Assembly: GCA_943356775.1 (NCBI GenBank)
Contig: CALRFU010000002.1
Location: forward strand, 1 to 48,523
Direction of reading: 5' to 3'
Length of the DNA stretch: 48,523 nt
Origin: Candidatus Nomurabacteria bacterium
GTDB lineage: Bacteria; Patescibacteriota; Minisyncoccia; Phycocordibacterales; UBA2100
The position numbers and the translations under genes are program-made. The stretch's first letter is position 1. Each line of letters starts with the position of its first letter. Of the stretch, positions 8,471-18,905 are shown piece after piece. Under the pieces are notes generated by a model that saw only the letters and a list, made by a program, of their open reading frames with translations, made no database searches and was not told the DNA's origin.

Positions 8471-9249
8471 CAATCTACCAACTTTGGATTAGTTTCTACA
8501 CGATGCTCCGCAAGGACATTGTCCGCATGTTCCGTATCTGGGTACAGACCTTCCTCCCCAGCGTCATTACCTCCTGTCTCTATTTCCTAATTTTCGGTGC
8601 AGTTCTTGGCTCCAAGATTGGCGAGATGCAGGGCGTGGATTACATGAGCTTCGTCGTCCCCGGCCTCGTCATGCTCGCGATTGTGACCAACGCATACTCC
8701 AATACTTCGTTCACCTTTTTCCAGTCAAAATTCTTCTTCCGCGGCATTGACGAAATACTCGTCTCTCCTACACCTCCATGGCTCCTTATCCTCGGATTCA
8801 TCTCAGGAGGCGTGGTGCGCGGCATATTGGTCGGGACCATCGTACTTCTCATATCGACCTTCTTCACCGGACTGCATCTCGCAATATACAATCTATTCAT
8901 TATATTCGGATTCGCCGTTCTGACTGCGCTTGTGTTCTCGCTCGCAGGTCTCGTCAACGGCGTGTACGCAAAATCAATCGATGGCATCAACCTCGTGCCG
9001 ACTTTCGTCCTCACACCACTCGTATATCTCGGCGGAGTATTCTATTCGGTCCACTCACTCCCCGCCTGGGCCCAAGGCTTTACCTACATCAATCCAATCT
9101 TTTATCTCATCAACGGCTTCCGCTACGGCTTCCTCGGCATAGCCGACATCCCCGTTTGGATATCGCTCTCGGTCCTCGGAGGAATGATAGGTCTCCTTGT
9201 CGCCATCAATTGGTACCTCATCCGCACGGGACTAGGATTGAAACAGTAG
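8467..9249 (+). CDS. ABC-2 type transporter permease
   Basis: ATGA overlap with the ATPase; six hydrophobic segments; IGEMQGVDYMSFVVPGLVML, FFRGIDEILVSP. Confidence 0.92.
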   Translation: MTIYQLWISFYTMLRKDIVRMFRIWVQTFLPSVITSCLYFLIFGAVLGSKIGEMQGVDYMSFVVPGLVMLAIVTNAYSNTSFTFFQSKFFFRGIDEILVSPTPPWLLILGFISGGVVRGILVGTIVLLISTFFTGLHLAIYNLFIIFGFAVLTALVFSLAGLVNGVYAKSIDGINLVPTFVLTPLVYLGGVFYSVHSLPAWAQGFTYINPIFYLINGFRYGFLGIADIPVWISLSVLGGMIGLLVAINWYLIRTGLGLKQ

Positions 9250-9250
9250 T

Positions 9251-10678
9251 CTAGTTCCCCCTTGCGATCTCGGCCGCGAGGCCGGTGTAGTTTTCAGGAC
9301 GTAACAGTTTAAGGCGCGCTTTTACTTCTTCGCCGACCAAAAGTCCGTCGATAAATTTCGCAAAATCTTCGAGTGTCACCTGCTTGCCTCGGGTTAGTGC
9401 CTTCAATTTTTCGTACGGTACTTCAACTCCTTCACGGCGCAAAACTGTTTGAATTGCTTCTGCAATGACTTCTGGATGTTCGTCGAGTGCTGATTGAAGA
9501 GCCGTTGTGTTCACACTGATTTTTCCAAGTCCTTTTATAAGCGAATTATATGCGATAAGAGAGTGTGCAAATGCTGTTCCAAACACCCGCTCGACGGTGG
9601 AGTCCGAAAGGTCGCGCTGCAAACGAGAGATTGGGAGCTTGTTTGAGAAGTGATTAAAGAGCGCGTTGGCGACACCCAGATTTCCTTCTGCATTTTCGAA
9701 ATCGATAGGATTCACTTTGTGCGGCATCGCCGATGAGCCGACTTCGCCCTCCTTCGGCTTTTGCGTCACCCAACCATCGCTAATGTAGCGCCACATGTCT
9801 TGCGAGAAGTCGATGAGAATGACGTTGATGCGTCGCAGATTATCGAACAATTCCGCGTATGTGTCGTGCGGCTCGATTTGTGTCGTCGTATCATTCAAGG
9901 CAAGCGAAACCCGTAGGTTAAACCTACTATTGACATCTGTATTCTCTGTGTTAAATCCATCAACGAATTTCTTACTGAATTGTATCCAGTCTACCTCCGG
10001 CGCAGCGGCCACATGTGCGTTCCAATTTCCAGTGGCGCCTCCAAATTTCACCAGAATGACCGATTTCGCGAGGCTCGCAAATTGTCGTGCAATCCGCTGT
10101 TCAAACACACGAATCTCTTTGCCAAACGTAGTCGGTGAAGCGGATTGTCCGTGCGTGCGTGCAAGCATTGGTGTTGTCGCATATTCGTTCGCCATGCCGT
10201 TCAACGTCGACTGAATCTCTTCAAGCGAAGGAATCACTATCATCTCAATCGCATTCCCCAACATCGCAGCGTACGCAAGACTGTTGATATCTTCTGAGGT
10301 AAGAGCGAAGTGTATCCACTCGTTCACATCGGCAAGTGACGTACCTGCCAATTTCATTTTCAAAAAGTATTCAACGGCTTTGACGTCGTGATTCGTGGCT
10401 AGAATCTTTTCGTACCCCTCGCGTTCGATTTTTTTAATAATCTCGGCATCATCCACAGAGAAATCGACTGCAGCGGCTCGCAACATATCTTTTTCGTCGG
10501 CGGTGAGCACGCGAACGCCAACGCCATTCGTTTCCGAAAGTGCGATGATGTACTCGCACTCGACACGAACGCGCGCGCGAATCAGACCATATTCAGAAAG
10601 ATACGGCGCAAGCGATTCAGCTACCGACCGGTAGCGACCGTCTATTGAACTTACTGCGGTGAGAGGTTCAAGCGGCAT
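9251..10678 (-). CDS. purB: adenylosuccinate lyase
   Basis: 475 aa; MPLEPLTAVSSIDGRYRS, TTPMLARTHGQSASPTTFGKE, GSSAMPHKVNPIDFENAEGN. Confidence 0.96.
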   Translation of the reverse strand: MPLEPLTAVSSIDGRYRSVAESLAPYLSEYGLIRARVRVECEYIIALSETNGVGVRVLTADEKDMLRAAAVDFSVDDAEIIKKIEREGYEKILATNHDVKAVEYFLKMKLAGTSLADVNEWIHFALTSEDINSLAYAAMLGNAIEMIVIPSLEEIQSTLNGMANEYATTPMLARTHGQSASPTTFGKEIRVFEQRIARQFASLAKSVILVKFGGATGNWNAHVAAAPEVDWIQFSKKFVDGFNTENTDVNSRFNLRVSLALNDTTTQIEPHDTYAELFDNLRRINVILIDFSQDMWRYISDGWVTQKPKEGEVGSSAMPHKVNPIDFENAEGNLGVANALFNHFSNKLPISRLQRDLSDSTVERVFGTAFAHSLIAYNSLIKGLGKISVNTTALQSALDEHPEVIAEAIQTVLRREGVEVPYEKLKALTRGKQVTLEDFAKFIDGLLVGEEVKARLKLLRPENYTGLAAEIARGN

Positions 10679-11621
10679 ATTCTTTTAGATTGCGTTCCAT
10701 GCGCGGGATGACGGGTAATTCCCCGGGGACGAATGTCTCCCCCGTAATCTGTTCATACATCTGAATATAGCGGCGTGAGAGCTCTTCTACAAGCTCAGGT
10801 GGTGCGTCAGGAAGTGTCGCGTCTTTGTACGGGTCGCAGTTCTCCTTAAACCACAGCCGCAAGAATTCTTTGTCGAAACTCTTCGGCTCGGTACCGTTTT
10901 CCAAACTCGCTTCGTAGCCTTCCATTTGCCAGTAGCGCGAAGAATCGGGAGTGTGAATCTCATCGATGAGTACCAGCTCGCCGTTTTCATCGGTTCCGAA
11001 TTCGTACTTGGTATCGACGAGTATCAGCCCTTGGCGTGCTGCGATATCCTGACCTCGTAAGAAGAGCTTGGTCGCAGTGTCTTTGACCTTGGCGAGAAGT
11101 TTGGCAGTGATGAGTCCCTCTTCGATCATCTGGTCCGTTGAAATAGCGCGGTCGTGCGTATCTTCCTTTGTTGTCGGGTCAAAGACCGGCTGCGGAAGCT
11201 TGGTATTTTTCTTCAGTCCATCGGGGAGCGTGAGGTCGCCAAAGGTGCGCATACCACCTGAGTATCGCGTCCAAATAGCCGTATCCGTGACGCCGGTGAG
11301 ATACCCACGCATTACCGCTTCAACGGGCACCACCTTCATTTTCTTGCCCACAGTCACATTGGGGTCCGGTACCGCGAGTACATGATTCGGCACGATATCC
11401 TTCGTAGCCTCAAACCACCACGCACTTATCTCATTGAGTACCTGCCCCTTCCACGGGATATGCGCAATGACGCGGTCAAAAGATGAATGGCGGTCGGTCG
11501 TAATCAATACGAGACGGTCCGGCTGTATGTATATGTCGCGCACCTTGCCGGTTTTCTTCTCACCTATAAAATCAAAATTCGTTTCGCGAAGGACTTCCAT
11601 ATTCATATATTCTATTTCCAA
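10668..11621 (-). CDS. purC: phosphoribosylaminoimidazole-succinocarboxamide synthase
   Basis: GKVRDIYIQPDRLVLITTDRHSSFDRVI, VEAVMRGYLTG, LVLIDEIHTPDSSRYW. Confidence 0.96.
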   Translation of the reverse strand: MEIEYMNMEVLRETNFDFIGEKKTGKVRDIYIQPDRLVLITTDRHSSFDRVIAHIPWKGQVLNEISAWWFEATKDIVPNHVLAVPDPNVTVGKKMKVVPVEAVMRGYLTGVTDTAIWTRYSGGMRTFGDLTLPDGLKKNTKLPQPVFDPTTKEDTHDRAISTDQMIEEGLITAKLLAKVKDTATKLFLRGQDIAARQGLILVDTKYEFGTDENGELVLIDEIHTPDSSRYWQMEGYEASLENGTEPKSFDKEFLRLWFKENCDPYKDATLPDAPPELVEELSRRYIQMYEQITGETFVPGELPVIPRMERNLKEYAA

Positions 11622-12655
11622 TTAAGCTCGCCGGTAAATTTGACCGTCTTACTCCCTTCCGTGATAACCCCCACCTCATACGCCTCGACTCCCTGTGATT
11701 TTATATGAGCCATCGCCTCTTCAGCGAATTCTTTCCGAACGACCGCGGTAATACCAACACCCATGTTGAATGTCCGCATCATGTCAGCGTCTTCAAGATT
11801 GCCGAATTTCTTCAAAGTCTGGAATATCGGGAGAATTCTTACCTGCGAGAGGTCGACGTTGGCGCTGAGAGCTTCCGGCAATATGCGATTGAGATTTTCT
11901 CCGATGCCGCCGCCCGTTATGTGTGCAAGCCCTACCAGTCCGTCATTCTCAAAAAGATCTTTCAGGCAGTTGTAGTAGGCACGATGCGGAGTGAGTACGG
12001 CGGTGATGAACGGCATGCCCCCCACTTCTTCTGCAAGAATCTCCGGAGCAGCTTCCATAATCTTGCGGACGAGGGAAAGTCCGTTGGTATGCACCCCGCT
12101 TGAGGAAAGTGCGATGACGACGTCACCGTCCTGGATTTTTGAGCCGTCGATGATGCGATCTTTCTCTACGACGCCGGTGATGCTTGCGGTGAGGATGTAG
12201 GTTCCCGGTGCGACGACGCCAGGCTGTTCCGAAGTCTCACCACCGGTCAATACGCAGGCATTATCTTTGCATGCTTCGGAAAGTGAGGACACGATTTTCA
12301 AAATGACATCTTTTTCGAGCTTCCCGCACACGATGCAATCCTGTACAGAGAGCGGCTTCGCCCCCATCACAATGGCGTCATTCACGAGGTGATTGATGAG
12401 GTCTTGGCATATAGTCTCAATACTCCCGTGCTCAAAAGCGAGTTTCTGTTTGCTCCCGGGTTCTTCAGTCTTGAATACAAGAACGGGGTGCTTGTATTCG
12501 GGGAAAGCCCCGTCGAAGAGCGACGCGAAAGCGCCGACTTTGTTGAGAACGCGTACGTTGGCGCTCTCCAATATTCCCGCCATCTGGCGTTTCGTGTCGT
12601 TGGCGGTATCAATATCTACTCCCGATGTTTTGTAAGATAATTTTTTATCTGTCAT
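11612..12655 (-). CDS. purM: phosphoribosylformylglycinamidine cyclo-ligase
   Basis: [68 protein letters not shown]. Confidence 0.95.
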   Translation of the reverse strand: MTDKKLSYKTSGVDIDTANDTKRQMAGILESANVRVLNKVGAFASLFDGAFPEYKHPVLVFKTEEPGSKQKLAFEHGSIETICQDLINHLVNDAIVMGAKPLSVQDCIVCGKLEKDVILKIVSSLSEACKDNACVLTGGETSEQPGVVAPGTYILTASITGVVEKDRIIDGSKIQDGDVVIALSSSGVHTNGLSLVRKIMEAAPEILAEEVGGMPFITAVLTPHRAYYNCLKDLFENDGLVGLAHITGGGIGENLNRILPEALSANVDLSQVRILPIFQTLKKFGNLEDADMMRTFNMGVGITAVVRKEFAEEAMAHIKSQGVEAYEVGVITEGSKTVKFTGELNWK

Positions 12656-13185
12656 ATCAATCCCTGCTCCTCGAGGTATTTTTTGAAGCCTTTTTCTTGC
12701 AGACTATCGTCTTTGGCGACGATGTCCCCCGCCATCTTTTCTTTGTACGCAACGATTTTAGCGCGTACGCCCATATCCCCTGCGCCGATTATTTGCGCGG
12801 CGAGAATTCCCGCATTTTTCGCGCTGCCGATGCCCACCGTCGCAACAGGAATGCCCGGCGGCATCTGCACGGTGGAAAAGAGCGAGTCCACCCCTGCAGC
12901 TCCCATTTTGGCCGCCATCATCGGGACTCCTATCACCGGAAGCGCGGTATGCGCCGCAACGACTCCCGCCAAATGTGCGGCGCCTCCGGCGCCGCAGATA
13001 AAGACTTTGTAACCATCCGCTTCGCTCTTTTGTATGTATTCAACGACTACTTCCGGTGTGCGGTGCGCCGAGAGTGTATGCACTTCATATCCGATGCCAA
13101 ATTCCTCCAACACCTTTGCCGCCTCCTGCATGACCGGCAAGTCCGAATCAGAACCCATAAGAATTCCTACGAGTGGTTTGTTCAT
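12652..13185 (-). CDS. purE: N5-carboxyaminoimidazole ribonucleotide mutase
   Basis: [57 protein letters not shown]. Confidence 0.95.
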   Translation of the reverse strand: MNKPLVGILMGSDSDLPVMQEAAKVLEEFGIGYEVHTLSAHRTPEVVVEYIQKSEADGYKVFICGAGGAAHLAGVVAAHTALPVIGVPMMAAKMGAAGVDSLFSTVQMPPGIPVATVGIGSAKNAGILAAQIIGAGDMGVRAKIVAYKEKMAGDIVAKDDSLQEKGFKKYLEEQGLI

Positions 13186-13952
13186 ATGAAGTAGTTTACC
13201 GCATTTTTAAAGATTTGAAGCCCGGGGCCTTCTGTTGGCAATTCTTTACCACCGCGTACGTATTCCTCCCGGAGATTCGTCCAGTGCGGTAGCTGCGTGA
13301 AGCGCACCGCACGCTCGGGATGCGGCATGAGCCCTAAGACGCGGCCGTTGTGTGAAGTGACTCCCGCGATATTTTCGAGTGAGCCGTTGGGATTCGCGGC
13401 CATGCTGAAATGCTTTGCAGTCTCACCTTCCACATACTTGAGCGCGATCTGACTCGCCTTACTTAGTAAAGCGAGTTGGGATGGTGGTGCGTAGTATTTA
13501 CCTTCCCCATGCGCGATCGGCACCGACAGGGTCTTGATGTCCTTGAGCCACGGGCTCTCGCCTGTCACCTCAAGGTCGACCCAGCGGCACGAGAAGCGGC
13601 CGGAATCATTGGTAAGAAGCGCGCCATCTACGAGTCCCGCATTGGTGAGTATTTGGAATCCATTGCAGATGCCTATCATAAGGGTGTCACGCTTGAGGAA
13701 TTCCTCGATTGCAGCGCCGAGATGCTGTTTGAGCCGATTGCCATACGCCTTGCCCGAGCCGGTGTCGTCACCGTAAGAAAACCCACCGGGCATGACGAGT
13801 ATTTGTGCCTTCTGCAAAAGCGAAGGCTTTGCGATGAGGTCGTTGATGTGCACGATGTCAGCTGTGGCTCCGACGGACTCAAACGCGGACTTGGTCTCGT
13901 CTTCGGTGTTGAGACCGTATCCGGAAAATATAATGACGTGTGGTTTTTTCAT
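13182..13952 (-). CDS. purQ: phosphoribosylformylglycinamidine synthase, glutaminase subunit
   Basis: ILVMPGGFSYGDDTGSGKAYG, MIGICNGFQILTNAGLV, VLGLMPHPERAV. Confidence 0.95.
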   Translation of the reverse strand: MKKPHVIIFSGYGLNTEDETKSAFESVGATADIVHINDLIAKPSLLQKAQILVMPGGFSYGDDTGSGKAYGNRLKQHLGAAIEEFLKRDTLMIGICNGFQILTNAGLVDGALLTNDSGRFSCRWVDLEVTGESPWLKDIKTLSVPIAHGEGKYYAPPSQLALLSKASQIALKYVEGETAKHFSMAANPNGSLENIAGVTSHNGRVLGLMPHPERAVRFTQLPHWTNLREEYVRGGKELPTEGPGLQIFKNAVNYFI

Positions 13953-13976
13953 ATTATTTATAGTGAGCATGTCGAA

Positions 13977-16892
13977 CTACCAATGTTTAAAGAACGACCG
14001 GTAACTTTCGGTCAACGTTGAGAGCGGAAGTTCGACCGCGGCTTCCGGTAGTTTTATAGAGAGTGACGCTGCCTGGACGACTTCACCGATATTCGCGAAC
14101 GCTACGCCTTTCATGGCTTTCTCAAATTCCTTCTGCGAAGTACGGGCAACGGATAGAAGGAGTCGTCCTTGGCTTTCTGAGAACATCACCGCTTCATCGC
14201 TCTTGGCGTTGCCCGGCAGTTTCGCAAGATTGAGTTGTGCGCCGAGTTGCCCTGCGACTGCAGACTTCGCGAGTGCAATGCCGAGCCCCCCGCGACCGAC
14301 GCCGACAGCAGAAACGACGAGACCTTTTTGTATCGCTTTAGATAACGCATCATACGTCTTTGCGTTCTTTTTTACATCAACAACGGGTACCGTACCTGCG
14401 CCACCGTATTCGGATGCACCGAGTTCGTCATTGGTGTCGCCGATTACATACACGAGGTCGCCCACGCGCTTGAAATCTATTGTCATGGTTTTTGATACGT
14501 CGGGAATCACGCCGATTGCGGACACGAGAAGTGTCGGAAGTGCCGCGATATGAGTAGGCTTGCCGTCAGCCGTATATCCGCGGAAATCGTTGAACATCGA
14601 GTCTTTTCCGGAAATGAAAGGCGTGCCGTATGCGGTCGCTATGTCGTAACAGGCTTTCGCCGCTTGTTTTAATTCATACAAACGCTCCGGCTTCTCGGAA
14701 GACGACCAGCAGAAGTTGTCGAGAATAGCGAGATAGTCGCGCGAAGCTCCCGCCGCGATAGCGTTGCGAACTGCCGTATCAATGGCAGCGGCCGCCATCG
14801 CGTATGTATCAATCTGCGAATACCAAGGTGTATACCCGTGCGAAAGCACAACGCCTTTTGTAGAATCGAAAACTGGTTTAATGACCCCCGCATCTGCATT
14901 CACGCGACCCTTGCCTTGGAGCGGCTTCGTGACTGATGTGCCCTGCACTTCGTGGTCGTATTGCTGCGACACAAACGAGATAGAGCCGAGATTTGGCCCC
15001 GAGAGCATCCGGAGAATTGCTTGGGCGGGTTCTTCCGGAGAGATTTTCTCTTGCAGGACTACGCGTTTCGGCTCGGCACTTTTTTGCTGCTCAACAGGAC
15101 GTCCATCGTGCAGAAAATCAAGAGAAATATCGGAAATAATCCTTCCTGTATGGCGGATAATGACACGCTCGGATTTGGTGAACTCCCCGATACGCGTTGC
15201 TTCCACATCGTGCCGGTCACAAATCTTTTTGAACGCTGCCCACTTTGCCTTCGGCACTGCGAGTGTCATACGCTCTTGTGATTCAGAAAGCCATATTTGC
15301 CAAGGAGCGAGGCCGGGGTACTTAAGCGGGATTTTCTCAAGATCAACGACGGCTCCGCCGCTCTCACCCGCCATCTCGCCTACTGAGCCTGAGAGGCCTC
15401 CTGCTCCGTCGTCGGTAATGCTGGAATAGAGACCTTTATCGCGGGCTTCGCGAATGAGAACATCCGAAAGTTTCTTCTGTGTGATCGGGTCTCCGATTTG
15501 AACGGCTGTCGCAGGAGAGCCTGAAGAGAGTGATTCCGATGAGAATGTGGCGCCGTGAATGCCGTCCAGTCCGACGCGACCGCCGAGCATCACAATGTAA
15601 TCGCCTGGTTTTGCCTTTTTCTCGTAGAGCTTACGACCTTTGTTTTTGCGCGGGATAAGACCTACCGTCCCGCCGAAGACCAGCGGCTTTCCGCGATAAC
15701 TGGGGTCTACCGCGATAAATCCGAGCGGAGTCGGGATACCGCTCTGATTGCCCCCGGCATTGATGCCGCGAATAACGCCTTCGAGAATGCGACGTGCCGG
15801 TAAGAGCGGCTGCGTCTTTGCCTGGTCGCGGAAGAGTTCGGTCTTGTCGTTCGGGTCGGCGACGAAAAATCCGTACACATTCGCAATCGGCTTTGCACCA
15901 AGTCCGAATCCGAGACAATCGCGATTCACCCCCACGATCGCCGTCACCGAACCGCCAAATGGATCGAGTCCTGATGGAGAATTATGCGTCTCGACTTTGT
16001 GCGTAATCAAATATTTCTCATCGAATGCAATGGCGCCAGAATTGTCTTTAAATACGGAAACGCAAAAATCTTTTTTGCCTTTTGCTTTGCGTATTCTTTC
16101 TGTTGCACCCTTGATGTAGCGGTTATAAATCCCCTCTTTCACCTCGTCGAGCGGGTCGGCGAATATCGTGTGCTTACAGTGTTCCGACCATGCTTGCGCA
16201 AGCGCCTCAAGCTCGATATCCGTCGGGTTCCTTTTTTGTTTCTTGAAATAATCACGTATCACTTCGAGCTGCTTCAGCGAGAGAGCAAGCGGACCACGCC
16301 GTGTACCTTCGGCATTTTTGATGCCTTCTTTGCCGATGCGGGACAATTCGGCATCATCCACATCGAGACTGACTTCGTCGACAGAGGTGTGTTCGTGAAG
16401 TTCGACGCGCGGAACGATAACTTTGAAATCAGAACCGGCGGGATAGACACTTGCGCGCTCGATGAGCGGATTATGCAATTCGCGCGCCATTGCGTGCGCT
16501 TCCTCTTGCGAAAGACTGCCCGAGAGAAAAAGGAAGTACGACGAGTACACTTCTCCCTCCCCAAGACTCCGCCCGAGACAATCCTCAATCGTTTCCCGCG
16601 CCGTGCGTCCCACATTATCGGTAACTCCCGGAAGGCACCCGATTTCAAGTGCGTACGAGAAATTGCCCGGTGTGGGGATTTTGCCTGTCGAGGATACTTC
16701 CGTAACGGGGTGCGTGAGCCGCTCGGCGACGCGTCTGAGCTCATCGGGAGTCAAATCTGCATCGACCGTATACGCCTGAACGTAAGAAGCGCCTTCTAGG
16801 GCGCTTTGGGGAAACAGAGCTTTCAGACTGCGGAGGAGGCTTTCGGCGCGCGCGTCCTCAACTTTCGAAGAGACGGCTATCCGATGTGTCAT
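13977..16892 (-). CDS. purL: phosphoribosylformylglycinamidine synthase, synthetase subunit, with N-terminal PurS-like region
   Basis: 971 aa; ALAQAWSEHCKHTIF, HKVETHNSPSGLDPFGGS, GAKPIANVYGFF, SSITDDGAGGLSGSVGEMA; N-terminus ALEIGCLPGVTDNVGRTARETIEDCLG. Confidence 0.95.
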   Translation of the reverse strand: MTHRIAVSSKVEDARAESLLRSLKALFPQSALEGASYVQAYTVDADLTPDELRRVAERLTHPVTEVSSTGKIPTPGNFSYALEIGCLPGVTDNVGRTARETIEDCLGRSLGEGEVYSSYFLFLSGSLSQEEAHAMARELHNPLIERASVYPAGSDFKVIVPRVELHEHTSVDEVSLDVDDAELSRIGKEGIKNAEGTRRGPLALSLKQLEVIRDYFKKQKRNPTDIELEALAQAWSEHCKHTIFADPLDEVKEGIYNRYIKGATERIRKAKGKKDFCVSVFKDNSGAIAFDEKYLITHKVETHNSPSGLDPFGGSVTAIVGVNRDCLGFGLGAKPIANVYGFFVADPNDKTELFRDQAKTQPLLPARRILEGVIRGINAGGNQSGIPTPLGFIAVDPSYRGKPLVFGGTVGLIPRKNKGRKLYEKKAKPGDYIVMLGGRVGLDGIHGATFSSESLSSGSPATAVQIGDPITQKKLSDVLIREARDKGLYSSITDDGAGGLSGSVGEMAGESGGAVVDLEKIPLKYPGLAPWQIWLSESQERMTLAVPKAKWAAFKKICDRHDVEATRIGEFTKSERVIIRHTGRIISDISLDFLHDGRPVEQQKSAEPKRVVLQEKISPEEPAQAILRMLSGPNLGSISFVSQQYDHEVQGTSVTKPLQGKGRVNADAGVIKPVFDSTKGVVLSHGYTPWYSQIDTYAMAAAAIDTAVRNAIAAGASRDYLAILDNFCWSSSEKPERLYELKQAAKACYDIATAYGTPFISGKDSMFNDFRGYTADGKPTHIAALPTLLVSAIGVIPDVSKTMTIDFKRVGDLVYVIGDTNDELGASEYGGAGTVPVVDVKKNAKTYDALSKAIQKGLVVSAVGVGRGGLGIALAKSAVAGQLGAQLNLAKLPGNAKSDEAVMFSESQGRLLLSVARTSQKEFEKAMKGVAFANIGEVVQAASLSIKLPEAAVELPLSTLTESYRSFFKHW

Positions 16893-16964
16893 AGGCCATT
16901 GTACTACTATTGACAGAATAAGTCAAGCATTGGTAAATGCCGACTGCCCATGTATGCTCGGCTC

Positions 16965-17969
16965 ATGAAAGGAAAGCGTGAACATCTTGTCCTAGCAGGA
17001 TTGCTCAAGAAGCTCGCGCCTAAAGTAGGTGCACACGTGCTTCTTGAGCCCGAGTGGCGCATCGCCGGGCAGATACAGTACAAAGACGGCTCAAATCGCT
17101 ATTTCCGCTACAACACCCTCGACCTCAATCCGGTCGGCGCATCGGATATTGCGAAGGATAAGGACTACGCAAATTTTTTCATGGCTCGTATGGGCTACCC
17201 GACCGTTCGCGGAAAATCTTTCTTTTCGGGCGAATGGTGCGAGGCTATCGGCTCCCGGCGCGATGCCAAGGCGGGATATGCGTACGCGCAGAAGCTGGGC
17301 TTCCCCCTCATCGTAAAGCCCAATTCGGGTACCCAGGGTACCGACGTCTCGCTCGTACACACCAAGCAAGAATTCTTCCGTGCGATGAAACAAGTCTTCA
17401 AGCACGACCGCGTCGCACTCGTGCAAAAGCGCGTCGCCGGTAAAGATTATCGTATCGTTGTTTTGGACAAAGAAATAATTTCGGCGTACGAGCGCATTCC
17501 GCTCAACGTCATAGGCGACGGCCGCTCCACCATCAAACAACTGCTTGCAAAGAAGGCGCGAGGGTTCGTGGCATCGAGTCGCGATACCCGTATCAATCTC
17601 AAGAACCCGCGCATCACGGCCAAGCTCAAACATCAAGGACTATCCTTGACGCATGTCCCCCGAGCCGACGAGCGCGTATATCTTTTGGACAACGCCAATC
17701 TCTCGACGGGCGGTGATGCGGTGGACGTGACGGAAGAAATACATCCTAAATTCAAAAAGCTCGCTATCAAGCTGACGAAGGACATGGGGCTGCGCCTCTG
17801 TGGAGTCGACCTCATGGTGGATGGCGATATCAGAGAGAAGCCGGAGAAATATTCAATACTTGAGATAAACGCCGCGCCGGGATTGGATCACTACGTAAAG
17901 ACGGGGAAAGCGCAACAAAAAATTGTCGAAGATTTGTATTTGAAAGTTCTCAAAAGTCTTGCAAGATGA
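16965..17969 (+). CDS. ATP-grasp ligase, cyanophycin synthetase/RimK/GshB-like
   Basis: FPLIVKPNSGTQGTDVSLV, VQKRVAGKDYRIVVLDKEIISAYERIPLNVIGDGRSTIKQLL, LCGVDLMVDG, ILEINAAPGLDHY. Confidence 0.85.
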   Translation: MKGKREHLVLAGLLKKLAPKVGAHVLLEPEWRIAGQIQYKDGSNRYFRYNTLDLNPVGASDIAKDKDYANFFMARMGYPTVRGKSFFSGEWCEAIGSRRDAKAGYAYAQKLGFPLIVKPNSGTQGTDVSLVHTKQEFFRAMKQVFKHDRVALVQKRVAGKDYRIVVLDKEIISAYERIPLNVIGDGRSTIKQLLAKKARGFVASSRDTRINLKNPRITAKLKHQGLSLTHVPRADERVYLLDNANLSTGGDAVDVTEEIHPKFKKLAIKLTKDMGLRLCGVDLMVDGDIREKPEKYSILEINAAPGLDHYVKTGKAQQKIVEDLYLKVLKSLAR

Positions 17970-17972
17970 TTC

Positions 17973-18000
17973 TTGACAGTAAAATTTTTAATCGTATGAT
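17973..18000 (+). promoter_or_regulatory. sigma70-type promoter
   Basis: TTGACA - 16 bp - TATGAT. Confidence 0.7.
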
Positions 18001-18005
18001 CTCAC

Positions 18006-18115
18006 GTTAGTGCCGCCGCCACTTTCGGCTTTACAAAGGTGGTGCCAAATCTGACGGGAAAACCCGCAGATACTCAACTGTCTCCCATGGGAGCAAACCA
18101 AAAGGTTTATGTGCC
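18006..18115 (+). promoter_or_regulatory. structured 5' leader with about four successive hairpins
   Basis: CCGCCACTTT..AAAGGTGGTG (bulged), CGGG-AAAA-CCCG, CTCC-CATG-GGAG, AAACC-AAAA-GGTTT between promoter and GTG start. Confidence 0.5.
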
Positions 18116-18844
18116 GTGAAAACTGATACGAACGTGGTCCCATCGGGAACCGGTACCGAAACGCGTCCACTCACCCCCCCGACAGCCGAGGAAGCCTTCG
18201 CGGAGGCGTGGCAAGGTCTCGAGAGGCTAGACCAAAGCTTGACACCGGAACGGAAATTCCGCGTCGTCCTCTTTGGGAGTGCTCGCGTGCCCGAAGATGA
18301 CCCGGTCTATGGCGACTGCTACCAACTCGGCAAGGCCATCGGCCAACATCGGATCGGCGGCGTTACGGGAGGAGGCCCCAGCCTCATGACTGCATTCAAC
18401 AAAGGCATCGTCGAAGGGTGGGCTGGGCAACCGGAGGCCTACAGTCACGGCGTCTGCATCAAGCAGATCAATCGCGATGAAGCTCCGAATGTTTTCCTCC
18501 GGCAGGCCTATTACCATCGCCTGATTCTCACGAGACTGCACCAATTCGTGAGGCTCGGGCACTGGGGAGCAATCATTCTGGCTGAGAAAGGTGGGTATGG
18601 CAGTGACCTCGAAAAGGCGCTGATACACCAGCTCCTTCAATTTAGACAGATGGACGTTCCGCTGATCGCCATCGGTCCGATGTGGAAAGCACGCAAAGCA
18701 TGGGAAAAAGCCTGGATTATCGACCAAAACTTGGCCGAACCCCACGATCTCGACTACATGCAGTGCGTTCCCAAAGCGATGGACGCGCTGCCAATCATTC
18801 TTGAAGCGCATGCGCGCTACAAGGCAAAGAAGGCCGCGGGTTGA
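18116..18844 (+). CDS. LOG family / TIGR00730-like Rossmann-fold protein
   Basis: RVVLFGSARVPEDDPVYGDCYQLGKAIG, VTGGGPSLMTAFNKG; GTG start. Confidence 0.7.
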   Translation: MKTDTNVVPSGTGTETRPLTPPTAEEAFAEAWQGLERLDQSLTPERKFRVVLFGSARVPEDDPVYGDCYQLGKAIGQHRIGGVTGGGPSLMTAFNKGIVEGWAGQPEAYSHGVCIKQINRDEAPNVFLRQAYYHRLILTRLHQFVRLGHWGAIILAEKGGYGSDLEKALIHQLLQFRQMDVPLIAIGPMWKARKAWEKAWIIDQNLAEPHDLDYMQCVPKAMDALPIILEAHARYKAKKAAG

Positions 18845-18862
18845 CCGCGACCATAGAATATC

Positions 18863-18905
18863 TGGAACCCTCTGCTGCGGTGCGGCAGGGGGGTCCATCT
18901 TTTTA
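18863..18905 (+). terminator. rho-independent terminator
   Basis: GGAACCCTCTGC-TGCGGTGCG-GCAGGGGGGTCC followed by ATCTTTTT. Confidence 0.65.

Noticed and set aside
13476-14021. 181-aa plus ORF over purQ
   Set aside because: Antisense to a clear purQ; no recognisable motifs.
15984-16799. 271-aa plus-strand ORF antisense to purL
   Set aside because: Lies fully inside a strongly recognised gene; composition typical of antisense shadow ORFs.
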